A model generated the notes under the pieces. It had not been told where the DNA came from. It did no database searches and saw nothing but the letters and a program-made list of their open reading frames with translations. From contig NZ_CP009889.1 of the NCBI RefSeq assembly GCF_000788395.1, positions 1,554,490-1,618,489 of the forward strand: a stretch of DNA of 64,000 bases. Reading direction: 5' to 3'. Both the position numbers and the translations under genes were made by a program. This document shows, one piece after another, positions 53,189 to 63,061 of the stretch (position 1 is its first letter; each line of letters opens with the position of its first letter). The stretch is from Pseudoalteromonas piratica (GTDB lineage: Bacteria; Pseudomonadota; Gammaproteobacteria; Enterobacterales; Alteromonadaceae).

Positions 53189-54667
53189 ATGTTCGATTAC
53201 GCTACTTTTTCTATTTTATTATATTTCGCCCTGTTAATTTTTATTGGCGTATACGCCATGAAAAAATCCACCTCAGATAATGGCGAGTACCTACTCGGTG
53301 GGCGTAATGTTAGCGCCAAAGTGACCGCGCTTTCTGCGGGTGCCTCTGATATGAGTGGTTGGATGCTAATGGGGCTGCCAGGGGCTGCCTATGTCAGTGG
53401 ATTAGGCAGTATTTGGCTTGCAGTAGGGCTTGTGATTGGTGCATATGTTAATTACCATATTGTGGCGCCAAAATTACGTGTATTTACTGAACTTGCAGAT
53501 AATGCATTAACTATTCCCGAGTTCTTTTCAAAGCGTTTTGCCCTTGAAAAAGGCAACGTAAGGCTGATCTCATCCATCGTGATTATTGTGTTTTTCACAG
53601 TTTATACCGCATCAGGCCTTGTTGCTGGCGGTAAATTGTTTGAATCAGCCTTTAATATCGATTACACCATCGGCATTGTCGCAACAGTAAGCATTGTGGT
53701 GCTTTACACTGTATTGGGTGGTTTTTTAGCCGTTAGCCTAAGTGACTTTATCCAAGGCGTAATTATGCTAATCGCATTAATTGCTGTGCCAATGGTGACC
53801 TTTAGCCATTTCGATGCCGATGCAGCGAGCAATTTTAGTCAATCGTTGTCGTTTGATTTTGGCAAGACTGAGCTTATCGCCGCCATCAGCCTTATGACTT
53901 GGGGGCTTGGCTACTTTGGTCAGCCGCATATTATTGTGCGTTTTATGGCAATTGATAGTCACGAAAACCTTGCCAAAGCACGTAAAATTGGCGTTTCGTG
54001 GATGACCCTTTCAATTATCGGCGCGTTAGTAACTGGCCTTGTTGGTGCGAGTTTTATTGCTAACAGCAAACAGTCGGTATCGGACCCTGAAACTATTTTT
54101 ATCTTCTTATCGCAATTTTTATTCCACCCGTTTGTTGCTGGTTGGTTATTAGCGGCCATTCTTGCCGCTATTATGAGCACCATTTCGTCACAATTATTAG
54201 TGTCGTCGAGCTCGCTGGTTGAAGATATTTATAAAAGCTATTCCAAACGACAACCAAGCAGCCAAGAACTATTAACCATCAGCCGTATTTGTGTATTGGT
54301 TGTTGCTGTAGTGGCATCGCTGATTGCGCTCGATAGTAACAGCAGCGTGCTTAACTTAGTGTCGAACGCTTGGGCTGGCTTTGGTGCCGCATTTGGCCCA
54401 CTGGTGATCTTTAGCCTGTGGTGGAAAAAGCTCACTCACAGCGGCGCTGTGGCTGGCGTGGTTGTTGGGTCGCTTACGGTGTTGCTTTGGGCGTATGTGC
54501 CGCTACTTGAAAACGGCGAAACCTTAAGTGTTTATTTTTACGAATTACTGCCAGGTTTTGTAGCAAGTTCAATCGCCATTGTCTTGGTTAGCTTAAACAC
54601 CCAACAACCTGATCAACAAGCGATGAAATGGTTTAACGCAACACATAACAAGCTTCAAGAGGCTTAA
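53189..54667 (+). CDS. putP: sodium/proline symporter PutP
   Basis: A 492-residue, 13-helix sodium:solute symporter. EYLLGGRNVSAKVTALSAGASDMSGWMLMGLPGAAY near the start (short pieces: LGGRNVSAK, GASDMSGW) is typical of PutP with the Na+/proline-binding residues, followed by LVVYTVLGGFLAVSLSDF and a late SSTISSQLL helix. It imports proline with sodium, as osmolyte or nitrogen source. It is followed by proB after 3 bases and preceded by a small membrane peptide gene. Confidence 0.92.
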   Translation: MFDYATFSILLYFALLIFIGVYAMKKSTSDNGEYLLGGRNVSAKVTALSAGASDMSGWMLMGLPGAAYVSGLGSIWLAVGLVIGAYVNYHIVAPKLRVFTELADNALTIPEFFSKRFALEKGNVRLISSIVIIVFFTVYTASGLVAGGKLFESAFNIDYTIGIVATVSIVVLYTVLGGFLAVSLSDFIQGVIMLIALIAVPMVTFSHFDADAASNFSQSLSFDFGKTELIAAISLMTWGLGYFGQPHIIVRFMAIDSHENLAKARKIGVSWMTLSIIGALVTGLVGASFIANSKQSVSDPETIFIFLSQFLFHPFVAGWLLAAILAAIMSTISSQLLVSSSSLVEDIYKSYSKRQPSSQELLTISRICVLVVAVVASLIALDSNSSVLNLVSNAWAGFGAAFGPLVIFSLWWKKLTHSGAVAGVVVGSLTVLLWAYVPLLENGETLSVYFYELLPGFVASSIAIVLVSLNTQQPDQQAMKWFNATHNKLQEA

Positions 54668-54670
54668 TTT

Positions 54671-55780
54671 ATGCAAAACACACTTAAAAATATCGGCTGG
54701 CAACGGATTGTTATCAAAGTAGGCAGTGCGCTCATTGCCCCCCATCGCGATGGATGCAGCAGCCAATATTTATTAAGTATCGCTAACTTTATTGTGCGCT
54801 GTCGCGCTGCTGGTATTCAGGTAGTACTTGTATCTTCAGGCTCAGTGGCCGCAGGCGCGCATTTGTTTAATAACGTCGACAGCTCATCGATGACTGTTAA
54901 AAAAGCCATGGCGGCGGCAGGTCAGTCTGAAATGATGGCAACGTGGGATAGGTTATTTGATTTTAATACCGCCCAAGTCCTGTTAACCCATGCAGACTTG
55001 TGTGTTCGCGATCGCTTTGAAAGTGTGCGCGATACATTAACTGCACTGTTAAATAACGATATTTTACCTATCGTAAACGAAAACGATACCGTCACAACCG
55101 ACAAACTAAAAGTGGGCGATAACGATAATTTATCGGCCATGGTTGCCAGTGCCGCCTATGCTGATGCACTGATTATCTGTTCGGATATTAATGGGCTTTA
55201 TACTGCGAATCCGCATGTAGATAAAAGCGCGACACTTATTCGCGATGTCGCGCGAATTGATGCAAATATTTATTCAATGGCAGGCGGCGCCACCAGCGAT
55301 GTGGGTACGGGCGGCATGAAAACCAAGGTGCAAGCTGCAGAAAAAGCAGTATCCCATGGCATTAATACCTACATTGTAAATGGATTTAGCGAATCGACGT
55401 TCAATGAGTTATTACAAGGCAATAATCCTGGTACCTTGTTCCATGCCATTGATAACCCAATGCAAGACCAAACTCATTGGATGAAACACACCACCAAAGC
55501 ACAAGGTGAGTTAGTGGTTGATGATGACTTCGCGATGCAAAAACAAAGCGACAATTTGCTTGCGCCGCAAGACTTAGTGAATGTGATTGGTGATTTTTCA
55601 GCAGGCGAAGTAGTGCTATTAAGAAAAGAAAACGGCGATAAACTTGCCAAAGTTAAAAGTAACTACAGCAGTTGCCTACTTAACTTTGTTGCCGAGCAAG
55701 ATAACGATGATTTATCAGAAAAGCTCCATGATGCGTCAGCGCCAATCTTATCCAATCAGTTTGTGCCGTTAGGCAGTTAA
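54671..55780 (+). CDS. proB: glutamate 5-kinase ProB
   Basis: A 369-residue protein. The amino-acid kinase domain (about 10-260) has VIKVGSALI, VLVSSGSVAAGA, NENDTV and DVGTGGMKTK; residues about 275-365 are the C-terminal PUA domain. It phosphorylates glutamate in the first step of proline synthesis. Start only 3 bases after putP with GAGG, so uptake and synthesis of proline are co-expressed, fitting osmotic stress. proA, the usual partner, is not in the window. Confidence 0.92.
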   Translation: MQNTLKNIGWQRIVIKVGSALIAPHRDGCSSQYLLSIANFIVRCRAAGIQVVLVSSGSVAAGAHLFNNVDSSSMTVKKAMAAAGQSEMMATWDRLFDFNTAQVLLTHADLCVRDRFESVRDTLTALLNNDILPIVNENDTVTTDKLKVGDNDNLSAMVASAAYADALIICSDINGLYTANPHVDKSATLIRDVARIDANIYSMAGGATSDVGTGGMKTKVQAAEKAVSHGINTYIVNGFSESTFNELLQGNNPGTLFHAIDNPMQDQTHWMKHTTKAQGELVVDDDFAMQKQSDNLLAPQDLVNVIGDFSAGEVVLLRKENGDKLAKVKSNYSSCLLNFVAEQDNDDLSEKLHDASAPILSNQFVPLGS

Positions 55781-55824
55781 CGCGTGTAATTGTTATACCC
55801 TATCCAATGCAATTACTCCCCTAC

Positions 55825-55854
55825 AAAAGGGTTAGCAATCAGTTAACCCTTTTT
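55825..55854. terminator. bidirectional terminator between proB and the convergent gene
   Basis: AAAAGGGTTA pairs perfectly with TAACCCTTTT (10 bp) around a 9-base loop; runs of T or A flank both sides. Confidence 0.85.
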
Positions 55855-55865
55855 ACATTAAGCGT

Positions 55866-56570
55866 TTATTGTTTATCACCTTGGTGAAAAGGCGTTTTTG
55901 CAATAAATTGCGCTACTTGCGCATAGAAAGTGTCGTTGTAAGATGCGTTACTTATGGCAAAGTGCACATTACGCGGGACTTGCTCTGGTAATAAGTCCAT
56001 CACAATGTGCTGTTTTACCTCTGGCGCTAAACTGACCGAATCAAACGCTGCCTTGTTGGACAAAAGCAACCTCAAACGCTCTTTTTCGAGCAAAATAAAC
56101 GCCCGCTCAACATCGTTGTAATAATACACCCGCTTTCCTTTTAACCACTGCTTTTCATAAGTGCTAAGCACTTCGCCTCGCAGCACACCGACAGTTAAAG
56201 ATGGCTTATCATCATCTGAAAGTGGATTTTCAATTGCCCCGCGTTTATAAAATAACACGCGTTTTTGGCTAGTACCGTAAGCAATAAAACGCGCATGTTG
56301 TTGCCGCTTTGGGTTTGCTATAAGCCCCGGCAATATATCAATTTCACCTTTTTCTAATAACAAAAGGCAACGGCTAAACGGCGCTTTATTTATTATCACG
56401 AGTTCGCGCTCGAGGTAGTGGCTGAGTTTTTCTAAGTAGTGGTAGTGACTGTTCGGTGCAGAGCTCAACTCTGAATGGGTAATATCAAGGCAAGTGGTAA
56501 GCGTTGCTGGCGCCGCATTTGCCAAAAATGAGACGGTTGCAAGTAGAACAAAAAGACAAGAAGACATCAT
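55866..56570 (-). CDS. periplasmic solute-binding-like protein
   Basis: A 234-residue protein taken from ATG 56570 (a TTG at 56579 is in frame; ribosome-binding sites are weak). A signal peptide (to NAAPA, about residue 20) precedes the mature lobe pattern of SBP_bac_3 proteins: CLDITHSELS, FSRCLLLLEKGEIDILPG, LTVGVLRGEVLSTYEK and LLLSNKAAFDSV. No permease or ATPase is nearby, so it may sense rather than transport. It is the second such lone protein after 42968-43786. Confidence 0.75.
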   Translation of the reverse strand: MMSSCLFVLLATVSFLANAAPATLTTCLDITHSELSSAPNSHYHYLEKLSHYLERELVIINKAPFSRCLLLLEKGEIDILPGLIANPKRQQHARFIAYGTSQKRVLFYKRGAIENPLSDDDKPSLTVGVLRGEVLSTYEKQWLKGKRVYYYNDVERAFILLEKERLRLLLSNKAAFDSVSLAPEVKQHIVMDLLPEQVPRNVHFAISNASYNDTFYAQVAQFIAKTPFHQGDKQ

Positions 56571-56764
56571 GGTGAGCAATTAGATTAAACGCGCTGTCCC
56601 CCTAGTGTATTTAAAAGTGTAAGTGCAAGATCACGAAAAAAATTCATATAAATAATCAGCATAAAATTACGCATAAATACGCAGCACAAATCCAATTTTC
56701 AAATAGTTACAATTAACTTTCGAAAAATTATTCCTACTTTATAAAAACTCGGTGTTAATTATTT

Positions 56765-56781
56765 GTAAATGCATTATTTAC
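56765..56781. promoter_or_regulatory. GTAAAT-ATTTAC dyad upstream of the 27-residue frame
   Basis: GTAAAT (56765-56770) and ATTTAC (56776-56781) around GCATT. It lies 60 bases before the tiny frame at 56841 and could be an operator; ArgR boxes have a similar AT-rich dyad but the match to the TGAAT-ATTCA type is poor. Confidence 0.35.
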
Positions 56782-56840
56782 TTTTTTGCTCACTATGCTA
56801 AAAATGTATGCGAACACTTCACACTAACTAGGAGAATAAA

Positions 56841-56924
56841 ATGACATTACGTACTTTTGTTACGCCTAGTGAGCTACATGAATGTTCGTCTGACTATCAC
56901 TTAAGTGAGTGGTTTGACGAATAA
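56841..56924 (+). CDS. 27-residue leader-like peptide upstream of cyanophycinase
   Basis: ATG 56841 with AGGAG 7 bases upstream gives the peptide starting MTLRTFVTPSELHE and ending SEWFDE (27 residues, acidic). The stop is 83 bases before the cyanophycinase ATG. It may be a leader peptide, a regulatory open frame or a small protein; there is no clear run of one amino acid (one Arg only), so classical attenuation by arginine is not supported. Confidence 0.5.
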   Translation: MTLRTFVTPSELHECSSDYHLSEWFDE

Positions 56925-57007
56925 CCAACCCTAACAATTTCAACAACACACTTACGTTTTGCGTTTTTTAGCGCAGACGCTTTATTGATTTTTGTTAGGA
57001 AATTCCT

Positions 57008-58393
57008 ATGAATAATAAGAACTACTTCATTGTAGCATCACTACTATTGGGCTTTTCGCTCTCTCACACAGCTTACGCATGTACCTCTACCGAATCTGAA
57101 CCAAACGACCTTGAAAGTCAGGCCAATGTAATCGATTGTGCTAATACAACCCTTGCAGGTAGCTCAAAACGCGGCGACATTGATTGGTTTAGTTTTAGCA
57201 CCAGTGAAAATGGCGAAATCAGCATTCGCTTAGATCATGATAGTCGCGACGATTTTGATTGGGCATTGTTTGGCGAAACAGGCAACGCAATTTTAACGGG
57301 TGAGACAAGTAATGTACCTGAACTTGGCAGCATTACCGCAGCAGCGGGTAATTACTATGTAAAAGTAACACGTTACTCAGGACGCGGTTGGTACGACTTA
57401 ACCGTTAATTACCCAACCGAGCCAACACCACCTGCTGAAGATTGCGGTTACGGCTTTACTCCCGCGATACCAAGTGACTTAACTTATTGGCAAACAGGCA
57501 ACGCTAATGATGCGTGTGGCGCACTTACCAGCGGTCAAGGCGCAACCTTGCTGATGGGTGGCGGCACCGATGTTGATAGCGCATTTACAGGCCGTGTTTT
57601 ACCACATATTGGCAACAATCAAGATGTGGTCATTTTAAGAACATCAGGCTCAGATGGCTACAATGACTATTTAAGCGGGTTACTGAATGCCGATTCGGTT
57701 AACACCCTATTAGTTGATTCGCGAACACTTGCGAACAGTGACTATGTTGCATGGACAATTAAAAGTGCCGAATTTGTCTTTATTGCCGGTGGCGATCAGG
57801 CTGATTACCTCAACCAATGGCACAATACGCAGCTGCAAGATGCACTTCAGCACGTTTATGATAAAGGCGGTGTTATTGGTGGCACATCAGCAGGTATGGC
57901 ACTACTAGGTGGTTCGGTTTACGACCCTGATGGCATTCTTGGCGCTATCTCAGACGAAGTAGTGACTGACTTTTGCCATGACACCATCAATATTAGCCAA
58001 GGCATGTTTAGCAATAACTTGCTTGCCAATACCCTCACCGACACCCACTTTGCAGAGCGCGACCGTCTTGCCCGTTCAGTGGTGTTTTTAGGGCATTTAG
58101 CTGCTGGCAGCAATGTGATTGCGGCAGATGAAAACACCTCTTTATATGTTAAAAGTAATGGCGAAAGCTTAGTTGACGGCAGCGGTGCTGTGTATATTTT
58201 TAAAGAAACGGCAACCACCGAACGCCAACAACTAAGCTGTAACGCACCGGTTATTTACAACAACATTGAACGATTAAAGCTGATTGCCAATCAGCAAATT
58301 AATCTCAACACAGGAAGCCATAATGGCGAAACCCTGAGTGTATCGATAGATGGCACCAGCAATCGTTATTATTCACCACTTAACCCTTATTAA
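57008..58393 (+). CDS. secreted cyanophycinase with PPC domain
   Basis: A 461-residue protein with a signal peptide (cleavage about YAC, residue 24). Residues about 28-135 are a bacterial pre-peptidase C-terminal domain (PPC: ESEPNDLESQANVI, SKRGDIDWFSFST). Residues about 150-400 are a peptidase S51 cyanophycinase: GGTDVDSAF, FIAGGDQADYLNQW (260-270) and the nucleophile S294 in GGTSAGMALLG. It cleaves cyanophycin to beta-Asp-Arg dipeptides, outside the cell here, so it would act on polymer from other organisms. argR follows at 58409. Confidence 0.9.
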   Translation: MNNKNYFIVASLLLGFSLSHTAYACTSTESEPNDLESQANVIDCANTTLAGSSKRGDIDWFSFSTSENGEISIRLDHDSRDDFDWALFGETGNAILTGETSNVPELGSITAAAGNYYVKVTRYSGRGWYDLTVNYPTEPTPPAEDCGYGFTPAIPSDLTYWQTGNANDACGALTSGQGATLLMGGGTDVDSAFTGRVLPHIGNNQDVVILRTSGSDGYNDYLSGLLNADSVNTLLVDSRTLANSDYVAWTIKSAEFVFIAGGDQADYLNQWHNTQLQDALQHVYDKGGVIGGTSAGMALLGGSVYDPDGILGAISDEVVTDFCHDTINISQGMFSNNLLANTLTDTHFAERDRLARSVVFLGHLAAGSNVIAADENTSLYVKSNGESLVDGSGAVYIFKETATTERQQLSCNAPVIYNNIERLKLIANQQINLNTGSHNGETLSVSIDGTSNRYYSPLNPY

Positions 58394-58408
58394 GCAGGTG
58401 TATTGATT

Positions 58409-58876
58409 ATGGAAGCTGAAAAATCCCTTAATCAAATCATTAAACACCTAATTTTACAAAAAGAGATCCGTTCGCAGTTTGAGCTCTCTTACGAATTAGG
58501 CTTAATGGGCTTTGCTGATATTTCACAGTCGCGTATTTCACGCATGCTTACGCGCTTGGGTGCGGTGCGTATGCGTAACAGCAACCACCAGCTGGTGTAT
58601 CGCCTACCTTCAGATGTCGGCATGCCGGGGCTAAAACAGTCGATTGAAAGTGTGGTATTAGCGTGTGATAAAAACGAAGCACTGGTCGTGATAAAAACCC
58701 AAGCTGGCGGCGCTAAAATTGTAGCCCGCGTGCTTGATCACTTGCACGATAGTTTGGGCATTAGCGGCACAGTCGCAAGCGATGATACCTTGTTTATTAT
58801 GCCAAAACCTGCGCAGTGCACCACGCTACTGTGCAATCAAATTTGCGACATTTTAGACTTTTATCAAGCAGCATAA
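58409..58876 (+). CDS. argR: arginine repressor ArgR
   Basis: A 155-residue protein from ATG 58409 (a TTG at 58403 is in frame). The N-terminal winged helix-turn-helix (about 5-70, FELSYELGLMGFADISQSRISRML) and the C-terminal hexamerisation domain (VIKTQAGGAKIVARVLDHL, GTVASDDTLFIMP) match ArgR. It binds arginine and represses or activates arginine metabolism. Its position after a cyanophycinase that yields arginine dipeptides suggests it is regulated with arginine catabolism. The gap of 15 bases means cotranscription. Confidence 0.93.
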   Translation: MEAEKSLNQIIKHLILQKEIRSQFELSYELGLMGFADISQSRISRMLTRLGAVRMRNSNHQLVYRLPSDVGMPGLKQSIESVVLACDKNEALVVIKTQAGGAKIVARVLDHLHDSLGISGTVASDDTLFIMPKPAQCTTLLCNQICDILDFYQAA

Positions 58877-58878
58877 GA

Positions 58879-58912
58879 AAAGGCGTATCACACAGTGATA
58901 CGCCTTTGTTTA
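58879..58912 (+). terminator. terminator of the cyanophycinase-argR operon
   Basis: AAAGGCGTATCAC pairs perfectly with GTGATACGCCTTT (13 bp) around ACA, followed by GTTT. Confidence 0.9.
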
Positions 58913-59412
58913 CGTAATACAACAACCACATCGCAAAACGAACATACCTCAAAACGTGCAAAGCACAATTAACAAAATTAATCGTTAAAAATTAGCGCTG
59001 CAAAACACCTTTTAAAGCATGTTGTCTATCCGCTCGATTGCTATGGGTTAGAGTTTCCACAATGAATTTATTTTGTCAGCAAAGGATTAGGTTAGCGCAA
59101 ACGTGAGAGTCAACGGGCAGAGCTTATACAACACACAACTGTGTTAACGCGCCACCATCACCTTGCTGACAGGCGCTACAATAACAAGGCAAAACCCCCG
59201 CCTCAAGCGGCACTTTGTACAGTAAATCAGCAACTGAATAAATACTGCATAAAATGCTTAAACCACCCAAAATACAACCGTTTAAAATCAATTTAGTAAA
59301 TATAAATCAATAGATTAGCATCATTAATGCATTTTCAAATGGGATAATTATTTGTGTATATTTTTAATAATATTTATATCAGTTAACAAATAAGGGCATT
59401 ATAAAAAGCAAT
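58913..59412. other. intergenic region, no gene found
   Basis: About 500 bases between the argR terminator and the next terminator, with short frames lacking ribosome-binding sites. A small dyad AACACA/TGTGTT and a long A/T tract are visible. I found no RNA gene. Confidence 0.5.
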
Positions 59413-59446
59413 AAAAAACGCAGCGTTAAACACAGCTGCGTTTTTT
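59413..59446. terminator. bidirectional terminator after the ABC permease gene
   Basis: AAAAAACGCAGC pairs with GCTGCGTTTTTT (12 bp) with a 10-base loop; long T runs follow on both strands. It lies 40 bases after the permease stop (minus strand). Confidence 0.85.
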
Positions 59447-59485
59447 ATTTTTATATTTGTATATGTTTAGCTTTAACACATCGAG

Positions 59486-60721
59486 TTAGTCACTTTGCAG
59501 TGCATCAATCGGATCAAGCTTAGAGGCCTTAATCGCAGGGTAAACGCCAAAAACAAGGCCTACCAACGCACAAATGCTAAACGATAGCACGATTGCGCTC
59601 AGCGACCACGACACCGCCCACTGGGAGTAAAAAGCAATCAGCTCTGACAGTGCAATACCAAAGAATACACCCAGTAAGCCACCTAAAATGGAAATGGTAA
59701 AACTCTCAGTAATAAACTGCACTTGAATGTTCTTTTGCGTTGCGCCAATGGCCCGCAATAAACCTATTTCTTTAGTGCGCTCAAGCACAGTGGCTAGCAT
59801 AATATTCATAATGCCAATGCCGCCCACCAGCAGTGAAATCCCCGCCACGCACGACATCACAATATTAAAAATTTGCTGGGTTTGCTTTTGCTGCGCTAAT
59901 AACGCGGCAGGCACAATCAGTTTGTAATCATCAATATCGTTATGACGCCCTTTCACTAAAGCATCAATCGCTTGCGCTGCCATCACTGGGCTAAAGCCCG
60001 GTTCGGTAGCAAGTTTAACACGGGTAATTTCGGGGTCGAGTAATTCGCTTTTAAATCGGTGGATCGCCGTTTTAAGTGGAATAAAAATCTGGTTTTGTTC
60101 ATCACCTAATTTAACGCCCTGAAATTCTTTTTTCTTTAAAAATGGCGCTTCAAGAATCCCCACCACTTCAAACCACAAATGGTTAATTTTGACTGATTTG
60201 CCTACTGCATCGCCAAGTGGAAATAAGGTACGTGCGGTATTTGCACCGAGCAGCGCCACTTGCGAAAAGTGCTGACCATCTTGCTGATTAAGCAAACGCC
60301 CAGCACTTAAATCAAAATGTGCAAGCTCAAAGTAGTTTTCACTTACACCTACTGCTTGGCCATCAAATTTGGCGTATTCACTAAACACATGGTAGGTTTC
60401 AACCACTTTTTCAGCGGCAAAATCAGTAATAAACGGCAAGGCTTCAACTGCAACTTTGCCATCGTTAAGTGATAACCCGTCCGAGTGCTTACGCTGCTCT
60501 CTAAGTTCATCCTCTTCAAAGTCTTTGGCTTCTACAATTACGTTATTTAGACCCATTGAATCAATCATTTTCAGTGCTTCACGTTGTGCACCTTCACCAA
60601 TATTCAACATGGCAATTACCGCACCTACCCCAAAGATCATACCGAGCAAGGTTAAAAAAGTGCGCATTTTATGCTGTTGCAATTGCACTGCGGCATCTTT
60701 GAATAATCCGACTAAATTCAT
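59486..60721 (-). CDS. MacB/FtsX-type ABC transporter permease
   Basis: A 411-residue protein with the MacB-type layout: an N-terminal helix (KMRTFLTLLGMIFGVGAVIAML), a large periplasmic domain (about 45-270) and three C-terminal helices in the FtsX domain (LVGGIGIMNIMLATVLERTKEIGLLRAIGA, short pieces shown). The nucleotide-binding domain of MacB is absent and no ATPase gene is in the window, so it must be outside or upstream. The 3' end of MFP gene 1 overlaps its start by 4 bases (ATGA). Probably exports peptides or small molecules with the three membrane-fusion proteins upstream. Confidence 0.88.
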   Translation of the reverse strand: MNLVGLFKDAAVQLQQHKMRTFLTLLGMIFGVGAVIAMLNIGEGAQREALKMIDSMGLNNVIVEAKDFEEDELREQRKHSDGLSLNDGKVAVEALPFITDFAAEKVVETYHVFSEYAKFDGQAVGVSENYFELAHFDLSAGRLLNQQDGQHFSQVALLGANTARTLFPLGDAVGKSVKINHLWFEVVGILEAPFLKKKEFQGVKLGDEQNQIFIPLKTAIHRFKSELLDPEITRVKLATEPGFSPVMAAQAIDALVKGRHNDIDDYKLIVPAALLAQQKQTQQIFNIVMSCVAGISLLVGGIGIMNIMLATVLERTKEIGLLRAIGATQKNIQVQFITESFTISILGGLLGVFFGIALSELIAFYSQWAVSWSLSAIVLSFSICALVGLVFGVYPAIKASKLDPIDALQSD

Positions 60722-61902
60722 AGCTTGCCGTCCTGCTCAACTAGCGCAATTTCATCGCCCTCAGAAAGGCCCTTTACAATTTCAACATGGCTTAAATTAC
60801 TTGCGCCTAAGGTAACTTGCGCTTTGCTAAAACCCGATGCAGTTTTAAGTTGCACATACGCGCCTTCTTCGTCAGCAAATACGCTAAATTTCGGCACCAA
60901 TAGCTTTTCAGCTGGTTGATCCGCAACTATGTTTGCCACCACTTTTAAGCCCGGTCTTAAATAATCACCTTGTTCATCAATACTAGCGGTGATCTCGTAA
61001 TACTTTTGCGGATCTTGCCGCTTAATTGATTTAGGAAACGGTGAAAGCTTGCTTATTTTGCCACTAAAGGTTTTATTGGGTGTTGAAATAAGCGAAAACT
61101 CAATTACATGATCTTGTTTTAAATTAATCGCTTCGCGCTCTTTTACATACAACTTAATTTGCATAACCGAGGTATCAGGCAAGCCTGCAATTTTTTGGCC
61201 CGGCCACAGGGTTTGCCCTGCTCTTGGTTTTTCACCATACCAATCTACGCTATGGGTTAACAAACCATCGTGCGGGGCAACCACCTCTAACGACGACAAA
61301 TTGCCATCGAGCAAATTAATTTTGCTTTGATGCTGCTGGCTTTTCATATTTAACAGGTCTAACTCACCTTGCGCGCTACTATTAAACTGTTCAGACTGGC
61401 CAATTAAAGTAGGCCGTTTTAGCATTTAAATAGTCGACCTTTTGCGCCTGCTCTAAAATCTCAAGTTTCGAGATAATACGGTCATCGTCGATAGAAAAAT
61501 TTTCAGCAAATTGCTTTTCTTCTTCAACAATTTCCATATCAAACCCTAAGTGTTTTCTGCGCGTGTCGATTTCAGTGTTTTTGCCGGATAAGTCTTGCGA
61601 CACTTTTTGGTTTGAATAGTCACTCTCGCGCTTTTGCTTAATCATTACACGACCATCAAACCGTGCAATCACTTCACCTTTTTAACTTGAGAGTATTCAG
61701 ACATTAACCACGCCAGCGTTTGCGGCCGCTCGATGACGCAGGGTGCTAATCACGGTTTCATTGGCGGCAATTAACTCACCTTTTGCCTCTACATAATTTT
61801 ACGGAGCTTTTTGCACGATGAAAGTAAGCTCGGCGGCTACATCATCGGTTTTGAGCAAGCAGTTAATAAAATCATGCTTACAACAATAGCTAAATACCTC
61901 AT
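60718..61902 (-). pseudogene. HlyD-type membrane-fusion protein 1, frameshifted
   Basis: Three overlapping pieces on the minus strand (61902 to 61672, to 61391, to 60718) read as one lipoprotein-anchored membrane-fusion protein when single bases are restored. It starts with a lipobox LLTAC (ATG 61902), continues with a biotinyl-lipoyl-like part and coiled coil, and ends with a beta-barrel (GEKPRAGQTLWPGQKIAGLPDTS; KFSVFADEEGAYV). Frame changes near 61677 (A run), 61722-61745, 61847 (A/G run) and 61398 (GGCC), plus one in-frame TAA at 61799-61801, break it. The first 190 residues from the 3' end are intact. Confidence 0.65.
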
Positions 61903-63061
61903 AAACGCACCACCTCCCCTTGCCTTATGCCACTTTTAATTACCGCAAAACCATTACTAATATTACCTACCGTAACAGGGTTTTTATCACCACTTTTTCA
62001 ATTACATACGCGCTTGATTGGTCGCTATGAAGTGCGCTTACAGGGACTATCAATATATCGTCAATTTTATCGGTAGCAATCTCTACGCGGGCGGTTAACC
62101 CTGGCGCATCGCAGCTGCATTGATATTATCAAGTTTAATTAAGGTGTCGACGATTCGGCGTTTATCTTGCGGCGATTTTTCACGAAACGCACTACCAATA
62201 CTGGTTATTTGCCCGATGTAATAATCTGCTCAGAACCATCAATGGCCACTTTAACATTCTGATTAAGTGCAATGCGGCCAAAGTCAGCTTCGTCAATTTG
62301 CGCTTTTACCTGCATATCTTCAATAACCGCTAATTCAATTACTGGTTGGCCAAATTGTACACTTTCACCTACCATAGGTTTTTCACCACTGGCGTCGGTG
62401 TAATACATTACAATGCCATCCATCGGGCTTTTACTTTCAGCTTTTCAATATCATGCTCTAGAGCATCAACTTCTGCTTTTAAGCGCTCGGCTTTACCTTT
62501 AGCTAAGCGAATATTGAGTGCTTTAGTTTCATCTTGAAAAGTCAGCTTTTTCTTAGCTAGCTCAAGATCATTTTGCGCAATGGTAAAATCAATCTGAGCC
62601 TTGCGTTTATCGTTATCCGACATTGAATCATCGTTGATATCAGCCCTACGCTTGGCAATATCGTAATTCATTTGCGCTTCAGCAAGGGCGAGTTTTAACT
62701 CTTCTTGGTTTTTAATTTCTTGTGCTTTTTGGTTTTCGAGCTCTTTTACTGCGCGGTCATATTCGCTGTTTTTTTCAATTAAGCGGTCGCGCACGGGTTT
62801 ATCATCAAAAGACGCAACCATCTCGCCTTTTTTAACTTGTTTATTCTCAGGCGCTAAAAACTTCACTTTGTATTGCCACATACGCGAAATAGACGGCGGT
62901 GCAATAAGCGATTGCTGTGCCGACTCTAATTCACCATTGGCTTGCACAGCAAATTGCAAGCTGGTTTTTTCAATGGTGTGATAATCAAATTCATCATCGC
63001 CACATCCGCTAAGCGAAAACACGATTAGGCTTGCAACGAAGCCAAGTTTAAACTTATTCAT
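61899..63061 (-). pseudogene. HlyD-type membrane-fusion protein 2, frameshifted
   Basis: Two large pieces (63061 to 62408 and 62423 to 62205) and smaller ones give one protein with lipobox LSGC at the start (ATG 63061), then a coiled-coil hairpin (KNSEYDRAVKELENQKAQE and the rest to about residue 200) and a C-terminal barrel ending in ...VTVGNISNGFAVIKSG. Single-base losses are seen at 62425-62427 (GGG), 62212-62214 (CCC), 62103-62104 and 61978-61980 (GGG), each restoring the frame when one base is added. The stop overlaps the next ATG (ATGA), as in an intact operon. Confidence 0.65.

Noticed and set aside
60456..60815. A 119-codon plus-strand frame opposite the permease and adaptor genes
   Set aside because: It is antisense to the conserved MacB-type permease; its low-complexity Ser/Cys content is typical of shadows.
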